Shown here: in pieces, positions 56,217 to 64,000 of the stretch
How the letters are laid out: every line of letters starts with the position of its first letter
Numbering within the stretch: position 1 is the stretch's first letter
Source of the DNA: Ctenosaura bakeri
Taxonomy: Eukaryota > Chordata > Lepidosauria > Squamata > Iguanidae
Direction: 5' to 3'
Length of the DNA stretch: 64,000 nt
Assembly: GCA_948474755.1 (NCBI GenBank)
Contig: CAOLHI010000424.1
Location: 558,001 to 622,000 of the forward strand
Program-made: the position numbers and the translations under genes
Notes under the pieces: model-generated
Databases searched by the model: none
Told to the model about the DNA's origin: nothing
Seen by the model: only the letters and a program-made list of their open reading frames with translations

Positions 56217-56417
56217 GGTCTTTCTGCACTACACTGTTACAGGGCTATCATTCCACTTTCAACATCCTATGGAATCCTGGGGTTTGCAGTGTAGGGAGGG
56301 TCACTTAGAATTCTCAGCCAGAGAGCACTTGGGCCTCAGTAAACTACAAACCCCAGAATTCCACAGGATGTTGAAAGTGGAATAATAGCACTCTAACAGT
56401 TTAGTGTGGAAAGGCCC
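56217..56417. mobile_element. Foldback hAT-like MITE, full length
   Basis: GGGTCTTTCTGCACTACACT and the inverted CAGTTTAGTGTGGAAAGGCCC bound a 200-bp palindrome with ATCATTCCACTTTCAACATC and its inverted partner GATGTTGAAAGTGGAATAAT. Confidence 0.75.
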
Positions 56418-56449
56418 TCTATGAAATGCCACTAGGCATTCTGAGCCTC

Positions 56450-56516
56450 TATCAAGAAAACCTTTTGTCTTAGGGCTGCCATACGTCAGAAATGGCTTAA
56501 AGATACGCAGCAGTGT
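56450..56516 (+). mobile_element. tRNA-derived SINE tail fragment
   Basis: ATCAAGAAAACCTTTTGTCT and GGCTGCCATACGTCAGAAAT match the SINE 3' part. Confidence 0.55.
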
Positions 56517-58546
56517 TTTCCACTAGCTTCAGCTTCTGAACAGAAACTAAAGGCAGCCCCACAAAGAGTGCATTGCAACTATCCTATCTAGAGATCATTA
56601 CTACATGAATCACTTTAGCCAAGCTATCTCCATCCAGGAATGGGTGTAACTGTCACCATCAGATGAACTGGTAAAAGGCATTCCTATCCACCAGTGCCAC
56701 TTAGATTTCCTGTAACAAAGATAGACAAGAGTTCCACAAAACCACATATTTCTCCTTCAAGCGGAATGCTAATTAGCAAATACCCAGCTCCTGGGCCTGA
56801 AACCAGCATAATAAACAGGTCCCCATTTTACCAGCATTCAGCCCTTATTTTTTACCCATTACTACATCCAGACATCAGTATAGCACTTGTCAGATCTACT
56901 TCAGATCTAACAGAGAAATAGAACTGGATGTGATCATTACACTGATGATATTATGTTCCAGATCCCTTCATGATTTCTCCCAGCAGTTTCATATACAGGT
57001 TAAATAGTTTGGAGACAGGATAATTACCAGGAAGATAAGCCATTCTCATCCAGGTCTGCTCTCTGAAACAAGCTTCCTAGATAGGAACAGAATCATATAA
57101 TACTGTACCATCAGTTCCCAACCCATGAACACTTTGATGAGGATATGATACTCAATGGTGTCAATGGCCATCAAGAATTCAAGTAAAAGTAACAGGTTGT
57201 CTCTCTCCTCTCTTTCTCTCAAAAGTCATCCAGTGGGGTGACTACAGACAATTCAATCCCAAAACCAGGTCTGACTCCTGAGTGGTATAGTTATATTTAA
57301 ACCACAAGTAATACACAGTGCTGTCTAAGATGTTCTGTGACTTGTCCCCAAAAAAGGAAAGATTTCCAAGCTCTGACGATCTATTTCCTCCAAAAAAGTT
57401 GGCAACTGAGTGAAGCAACTTGCACAAAAGGGAGGAAGGGCATTCTTAATCAGTCTGTAATCATTCAAAAGCTATGGGCATGCAATGGATTTCTTTCAAA
57501 ATGGACAGCCACCACCGCTCTCAAAGTGGCAGGTGCTTCTCTCATACATAGAGATGCATTTACCAGATGCTGGAACCCCTCAGCTAACTCTAATAAGCCA
57601 CAATGGGCAAAAGGCAGGAGTATACAATATACAAACACCCTGTCCACGTGCTCAAGCTAAAGCTGATCCTACCAAACTCAGCTAGATTATTCAAGAGATA
57701 TTTCATATGTACTTGCCACAGCAACGGTATTTAGGCTGAAGGGGAGCAACTTATTCTTATTGTGTCTGGTAAACATGTTGCAACTGGCTTTGAGGGCTCA
57801 GTTGCTCCAGTCACTGGGTTCGATGTTAACAACCCATGAAGAACCAGAAAAGAAATCTTTTGGCTGACTACTTGAATATGTAACAGAGGCAGCAATGTAA
57901 GCTTTCTCTGCCACTCTAACTGCCTTACAACAGACACAGATACTTGCTTTTGTATATGATCAGTCAATGGACTGACAGGGAGCTCAAAAGCTAATGTGTC
58001 TTGGCTCAACACAATTTTTCATCATTGGGCCACAAAAAGATTTCAAGAGTTGGTGACAACCAAATTAACCAGGGGCACTCTATCTCTCCATGCACACAAT
58101 TTATATATTTGTCATGGACAGGATCTCTAAAATAGAAATATTTCATTAAAATCATGAACTGCTATTGGATATTGCTAGCCTAGAACTATTGGATATTACT
58201 AGCCTAGAAAAGTTTGTCAGGTTAAAAGAACATTGACTAGAGGTTCCTTCCAGTGTTGTTACTATGATCAAATCCCTGATTGTGAATAGATAGAGGATAC
58301 TCAGAGTTAAACTATGGAACAGCTAATAAAACAGAATAATAAACCAAAAGTTGCACAAGAGCCAAGAACTAGACAATACCCAAAAGTGCTTCTTCAGTCA
58401 ATGTACATTTACTAATCTAGATAGCTTGATCTTTGGATAGATGCTTCCTGTTAACATTTAGGGGCAAGCTTAAACATTATATTTCAGTTCTCATCTTGGA
58501 AATCCCAGTGCAATTTTCTTACTCAAAAAGCTGCTGCAAGGAAGCC
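56517..58546. other. No recognisable gene or repeat
   Basis: About 2 kb with chance frames only, including overlapping frames on both strands at 57337-57685. Confidence 0.4.
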
Positions 58547-58549
58547 TTA

Positions 58550-58981
58550 GGCTCTTTTCGCACACAGTTTTTTTTGCGCGAGGGCCCCTTGAGTGTCACG
58601 CAAATGGGAGCGTCTGTCCGTATGACGCACTCCCACTCACGCAACACTCAGGAGCCTAAAGTGGGACGCTCGCACATTTTCTTATTTTCGGCTCTAAGAC
58701 GAAAATACTGCGCAGTCACGCAATGCTCGCGGGGCCCTTGCACACTTACCTGTGTGCCGTGCACCGAACAAGCCGGCCTGGTCGCGCTTCCTCCCCCAGC
58801 GCAGCCTACAGCTCCCAGACTGCGCTGCGGAAGGAAGAGGCGGGGCGCTAGCACGACGGTCGCGCTATCAGGAAGTGACCTGCGGGACAAAGGAGCGGGG
58901 AAGCAGCAGCATTCCGGCTGAGGCTTTTCGCGCAAGACGCGCCCCCCCAGCCGCACAAACAGGTAACGTGCGAAAAGTCTC
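58550..58981. mobile_element. Harbinger-type MITE 3 (TTA target duplication)
   Basis: The left end GGCTCTTTTCGCACACAG and the reverse complement of the right end, GAGACTTTTCGCACGTTA, share CTTTTCGCAC. TTA lies directly outside both (58547-58549 and 58982-58984), the favoured Harbinger target. The 432-bp interior is GC-rich and dense in CpG, suggesting a fairly recent insertion. It shares a core with MITE 2. No transposase is encoded; the 162- and 127-residue frames here are composition effects. Confidence 0.75.
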
Positions 58982-58984
58982 TTA

Positions 58985-60471
58985 GTCAGAGTAGAACCAT
59001 GTGGAAGAAGGGAACATAGCCCATGGTCCACTCACTGATTCATGACCTTAACACCTCACTCCCACCCCTACACAGCTGCTATTGCCATAGAAGGGGGAAA
59101 TGCAAGCACAGTCCTCATGCCAATTTCCCCCCATTGCAGCTAGCATCACCTGCTTAGGAGCAGTTAACAGAATGAGAATTGCAGGAGTGATCACACACAC
59201 CCCACCCAATGTGCTGAGGCACTGATTCATATCACACATGCCTACTTCAACTTCTCTTTGAAAAGGAAAGAAATTACACAGCAAGTTCCAGCTCCTCGAG
59301 CTAATGAGTAGTTTGGCCCTTACAATGATTTGAAATGGATGACTGATTGTTAGTCACTTCAGAAAGGCAACTTATCCAACTTGCCCAATCTCGTTAGTTT
59401 GCTGGAATAAATGGATCCTTTATTGATAAGATCCAGCTGTTGTTTCATTTTATCTCTACCCCTAAAGGAAATATTTCTAACTTTTTCCAACTAATTTCTT
59501 TTATACCAGAATTAGAACTACAGTTGGAAATAAATGAACTGTAAGTTAGGTATATTTTACTTGGTTTTGTTTTCTAGCTGCAAGGATGAACTCATACAAA
59601 AAAATTCAAGAAGGCTGGAAGTACTTTGTAGAAGACTGCAAGCAACATGGAGCAGCATCTCTCTTCTCCCCAAGAGCACACCAGGATATCTCTTCTATGG
59701 CTCATACTTCTAGATATGGCTTCTGGATATTGTGGACACAGTATTTAATTTGCTGAAAGTCTCTGAAGAACATCTCAAGACCCTTACAGTCTCAAGACCC
59801 TTACAGGAAAGAGTGATCAAAGAAAACAAAGGTAATTTGCCTCTTCTTAGGAAGAAGACAGAATGACAATTTGCAGGTGATTCAGACAGCATATGAGTAA
59901 TGCATTCCACAAATGTTGGAATTGTTCAGAGATGGGTTGATGCAGATCTGAACGTGAAACCAACAAGGTGTGGCATACCTCAAAATGTACTGTTATTTTC
60001 CCCACCCGCAGGCACCTAATTTCTCCCAAAACCTAAATGGTAAAGAACAACTGAAATCTGGCCTGCACAACTTGTGACCCATCAAGCCAAACACAGCCTA
60101 CAAGTCATCTATGGCAGTCCAGGAGAGGCCCAATTAATTCCCTGCTTTTACTGCCAGACCTTGTACATACAAGTGTATCACCAGAATGACCTTACAGTTC
60201 AGAACCAGTGATAACGCCAGCCCAGAAGCTTCACTTTTATGGTTCAAAAGGCCTAAAGGAAAATACACAAGGAAATAATCATATTCATATACATGTTGTC
60301 TACTATAATCAATAGCCAATCACAGTGACTATCAAGTGGGCAGTAGCCCTGATGCTGAATCAACCTGAAGAATTGCTTCAGACATTACAGAAAACACAAA
60401 TCTCTGTACGCCTCCCACAACTTTTCCATAATGTTTAATGAGCATTTAAGTATATTTCACACTTTGGCCAT
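58985..60471. other. No recognisable gene or repeat
   Basis: AT-rich DNA; nothing assigned. Confidence 0.4.
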
Positions 60472-60548
60472 TTCCTCACTAGACTGTTATAGTGCTATTA
60501 TTCCACTTTCAACATCCTAAGGAATTCAGGGGTTTGCCTTTGAGGTCC
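60472..60548. mobile_element. Foldback MITE, one arm only
   Basis: GGCCATTTCCTCACTAGACTGTTATAGTGC and CCACTTTCAACATCCTAAGG give the left arm; the right arm is missing. Confidence 0.6.
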
Positions 60549-60633
60549 CTCCTTAAACATCCATGAAAGCTACAATAAGGCTACCTTGGAAAGAGCTGAC
60601 CATTTATTTCAAATGAAATACTTTCATTTGTTT

Positions 60634-61012
60634 AATGTTGCTGTGTGCCTTCAAGTCATTTCTGACTTATGGCAACCTGAAGGCAAATCTACCACAGAGT
60701 TTTCTTGGCAAGATTTGTCCAGAGGTGAGCTGCCCTTCTCTTCCTCTGAGAGAGTATGCCTTGTCTTAAGCCATTTCCGCACTATACCCTTATAGTGCTA
60801 TTATTCCACTTTCAACCTCCTGTGGAATTCTGGGGTTTGTAGTTTGCTGAGACCAAAGAGCTCTCTGGATGAGAATTCTAAAGGCCCCTCCCTAAACTGC
60901 AAGGCCCAGGATTCCATAGGAGGTTGAAAGTGGAATAATAGCACTATAACAGTGTAGTGCAGACATGGCCTTAAGGTCAGCCAGCTGGTGTCCATGGTGT
61001 CACAGTCCGATA
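60634..61012 (-). mobile_element. tRNA-derived SINE interrupted by a foldback MITE
   Basis: The tail and body occupy 60634-60770 (GTGTGCCTTCAAGTCATTTC, GAGAGAGTATGCCTTGTC). The sequence continues at 60968 (GCCTTAAGGTCAGCCAGCTG). The MITE at 60771-60967 lies between GTCTTAAG and GCCTTAAG. Confidence 0.75.
60771..60967. mobile_element. Foldback hAT-like MITE inside a SINE, best duplication
   Basis: A 197-bp palindrome begins CCATTTCCGCACTATACCCT and ends AACAGTGTAGTGCAGACATG. Flanks GTCTTAAG (60763-60770) and GCCTTAAG (60968-60975) match at 7 of 8 bases and lie in SINE sequence that is otherwise continuous. Confidence 0.75.
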
Positions 61013-63189
61013 ACAATAACAATCAAACAACACCACCATACTGGCTCTCAACTGCAATGAAAATTGAAAGACCTACTTCACCTATTTCTCTTCTAAATTC
61101 CCCATTTCTTCATAAAGACTCTCCATCTATGACCTTCAAATTAAGCCCTGAATTGTGTATGACTCCACTGAAGGTTATTCCTTTCTGAATGTTCCAAGTC
61201 TTACAGGAAACAAAGGGAGACTGCTCCCACTCATGGCAGGAGCTAATGGCCAATTCCCTTGCTACTTCAATCAGTGATACAGGACTGAAACCCTGGGTTA
61301 AAGTGGATGATGGCATTACCTGCCAATCCCCTTGGGACACCCTTGTTCCCTCAGGTTTTAGCTGAAATTCCCATAGTAGCTGGAGGGAAATTTTATTTTT
61401 CCTGGCATCAGTGTAGTATTATGAGCTATGCTTGTGGCAATCCAAAATACTGGGAGTGGCTTGATGTTGTTGGACAACACCCAACAGCTTTACAAAAGAC
61501 TGTCCCTGAGATCAAAACTGTTTAAAATAGTGGGGTGAACAGACAGACAGACAGATCAATACAGCCACCTGCACTGTTGGACTTTCAGTGGGGGTGTTGT
61601 TATAGGGCCTATCACAATGAGGGTCTGCACTTCAGAATTTAACATTGGACTGCAATACCTTTTGGGCTGTCCCAGGGGAAGCTTATTTTCCAGTTGATGG
61701 CTGCCCCCTTCCTCCCTCAGTCCTTCTCCTGACACTCCAGAGGTAAATGGAGTTTTCTCTTACTTTCGTCATTCCCTGGAATGTTTTCTTCAAACTCCCT
61801 CAGATGGCCCATTCTCTTTTCATGTCAGTAATTTTAAAAGAATCTAAATCTTCTTCAAATACTATCTTATATCTGTCAGGGAATATAAGTACTTTTATCA
61901 CAGCTCTGTCTTTCATCTCTTCTCTTACACAGATTTAAATAAATCTGTTCCTTTTAGTATGAGCTCTGAAAAAGATTTATCTTCTTGCCTAAATGCAGGA
62001 TCTAATCTCATCCACTGTGCCTGATTCTCTGTGTAAGTTTTAAGCCAGAGCTTGGAAGTAAGAAGTTGAATGCACTTAAAAAACGGGGAGTAAAAGTGTT
62101 ACTTTTGGTGATGCAGGTACAATGAAATCATATATCACAACCAACAAAACAAAATTCTTTTATGGGCATAATGAGTAAAATGAGTGGGCAAAGATCCTAC
62201 ATTACGGTCTACATATTCGATCTGTCGGTACATTGCAAAAATGGAATGACACCCTCTTAGTCAACTGTGAAGAAGCACATCTGGTATAAGTGCTTCAATA
62301 CACATTGGGTCACTTTTGATGTACATGGGGCATTTCTGATACACAATGGGCATTTTTGTTGTGCTCCTACACTTCCTAGTCAATGTTCTAATATGCATTA
62401 CGGAGTGTCCATGATGTATATCACTGTGCATTGCACATCATGCCATGGTGCATTAGTACTGTATTGGTTACCATTGCACAGTGGATACCCATACATTGTA
62501 ACATCACAGTAGCCCCTAGATTAATATGGATCTAAGTCCCAAGCAGAATCCCAGCCTTTCTTATTCTTTTAACTCCTTTTTGAGGGCATTTTTACAGGCA
62601 AGATGTTGACAAGGTGTTTTCAAATTTTATACTATTCTTTTACCAATCCTAAAGTGATGAGTTTCTAAGTAACAAAAGAAAAAAAACCCCTATAACTACA
62701 AAGAACAACAAAAATTAATTAGTTTTCAAACACTACAACAGATGCCCAAAATGAATTTCTTTTTAAAAAGTAATTTTCCAATTTATTGAAAGGCAATGGG
62801 GAATAACAGAAGTGGACCCAGGCTGGCAGCAAGTGTTAATTCCTCAAACTCTGAAACACCTCCATTATGGAGTCAGTGAAGAGTTGGATGCAATCCAGAA
62901 ATAAACATACAAGTACCGGTATGTTCCATTCATTCTTCCCTGAAAGAAAGGTAGGCCATGAGTTTTTTCCTTTGTTACACATATGAATTCCAGGATGTTA
63001 AAAAAAATCAATCACCAATTAAAGGATAAATTTGCAGAGAAAATTCAGAGAAGCAGAGCCCAACTTTTCATTCACAATATCTGTATAAAATATTGGTGCA
63101 TAAACTGATTCCAAATTGCAAACTGGAATGACAGCCAAGGATGGAGAAGGAAATGAGGTCAACATAAACTTGTAACCAAAAATCTCTAC
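61013..63189. other. No recognisable gene or repeat
   Basis: A short GACA array lies at about 61540-61555. Nothing else is recognised. Confidence 0.4.
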
Positions 63190-63292
63190 AGGCTGAGGTA
63201 AACCATCTCTCCCTAGTTATTGTTGGACAGCAGGTCCCTTCATCCCTAGCTAGCATAGTCAGTGGTGAGGAATTCTGGAATCCATTTGTTAG
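63190..63292. mobile_element. Decayed palindromic MITE, TCCAGATG family
   Basis: CCTAGTTATTGTTGGACAGC, CATCCCTAGCTAGCATAGTC and AGTGGTGAGGAATTCTGGAA match the arm and centre of the family. Confidence 0.45.
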
Positions 63293-64000
63293 ACCCGTAA
63301 AATTGATGAAACCCATGTTAGTGTTGACCTCACAAGTTTCCCTGTATTGTAGGGGGCATTGTGGGATCTGATCCCTCAACACATGGAGAGCCACAATTTG
63401 CCCACCCCCGTTTTACATTATCAGTACAAAATTGTTTCGCAGTATGAACAAGGTAAATAAATGAATATAAATGCAGAACAATATGTGAGGGAAAATGTAA
63501 ACATAAGCAGAGAGTTACAAATCAATGAAATTTTGTTCTTCAGACATGTATCAGTTGAAAATGCAAGAAAGAACACTACTCAGGACATGTGAAGGTGAAT
63601 ACTGAAGGAAGCTCAATGTAATTTAATGCATCCTTCTGTCTTCATATGAAGAGGACTGATAGTTTCAAGCAGGAAAGAGGAAGAACTATTATCAGCACAA
63701 GTCATTTTACCTTTATTTGCATATTTAAAGAGGAAATGTGAAGCAAAAATATACGAAAGATAACAAAATGCAGTCAACAGCAATTGTATATGAGGTGACA
63801 ATGCATCAGGACATGATTCGTCCCAAAAGAATTTGTTGTGGAAGTGGTAAGAGAAAACAACAATGTAATACCAAGATACACCACTATCCTATCTGAATAT
63901 ATTTGTTTAATATTTCCACATTTACTAACAGGCTTTCACTAATCATAACAGCAAAAACAATAATTTCACATCCAACTGACGTCTTTTAAAGGGGGACAGA
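63293..64000. other. No recognisable gene or repeat
   Basis: AT-rich DNA to the end of the window. Confidence 0.4.

Noticed and set aside
58433..59031. Frames of 162 and 127 residues near 58.7 kb
   Set aside because: They run through a Harbinger MITE and its flanks on opposite strands; composition artefacts.
1..64000. CRISPR arrays, bacterial operons, origins or phage
   Set aside because: Base composition, introns, SINEs and LINEs show a vertebrate genome; no regularly spaced short repeats were seen.

Overview
The window looks like intergenic or intronic DNA from a squamate reptile, probably iguanian-like. It is AT-rich and carries CR1 and L1 LINEs, a tRNA-derived SINE with the tail typical of lizards, a 5S-rRNA-derived SINE and many palindromic DNA-transposon MITEs. 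I found no convincing host protein-coding exon. Almost everything that can be identified is a mobile element. The organism call is inferred from repeat content only.

The outstanding object is a roughly 9.1 kb PIF/Harbinger-type DNA transposon at 33949-43076. It has matching terminal inverted repeats and a 3-bp AAG target duplication. Its genes lie in two convergent pairs. The right pair is a three-exon plus-strand Myb/SANT (trihelix) gene (36792-40436) and a two-exon minus-strand DDE transposase (42702-40772); both read through intact once plausible introns are removed. The left pair is a second, diverged Myb/SANT-like gene on the minus strand (36564-35775), broken by one missing base, and a tentative small basic gene on the plus strand (34106-35531). 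The two Myb genes diverge from a 227-bp CpG-rich region that looks like a shared promoter. A CR1 copy and a foldback MITE sit inside the second intron of the intact Myb gene without damaging its exons. Three GC-rich non-autonomous elements with related ends and 3-bp duplications (1021-1487, 43098-43526, 58550-58981) complete the Harbinger group.

Layout. 1-9.9 kb: a Harbinger MITE, a GGAA microsatellite, and three TA-flanked Tc1/mariner-type MITEs. 9.9-17.4 kb: several tRNA-SINEs and single-copy-looking DNA. 18.15-23.56 kb: an old CR1 split by an internally deleted L1 with its own target duplication. 25.6-27.8 kb: CR1 pieces, SINEs, foldback MITEs and a second, 5'-truncated L1 inserted in a MITE. 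28-33.9 kb: a tRNA-Ala-type SINE, a tRNA-SINE and a 5S-SINE. 33.95-43.08 kb: the Harbinger element. 43.1-64 kb: one more Harbinger MITE next to it, SINEs, foldback MITEs, a hAT element (47428-48051), a possible solo LTR (54846-55370), the third Harbinger MITE, and long stretches in which I recognise nothing.

Nesting gives relative ages. The foldback hAT MITE inserted into three different SINEs, each time leaving an 8-bp duplication. L1 copies inserted into a CR1 and into a foldback MITE. CR1 and a foldback MITE sit in the Harbinger intron. All family names rest on motif recognition, not on a database search.
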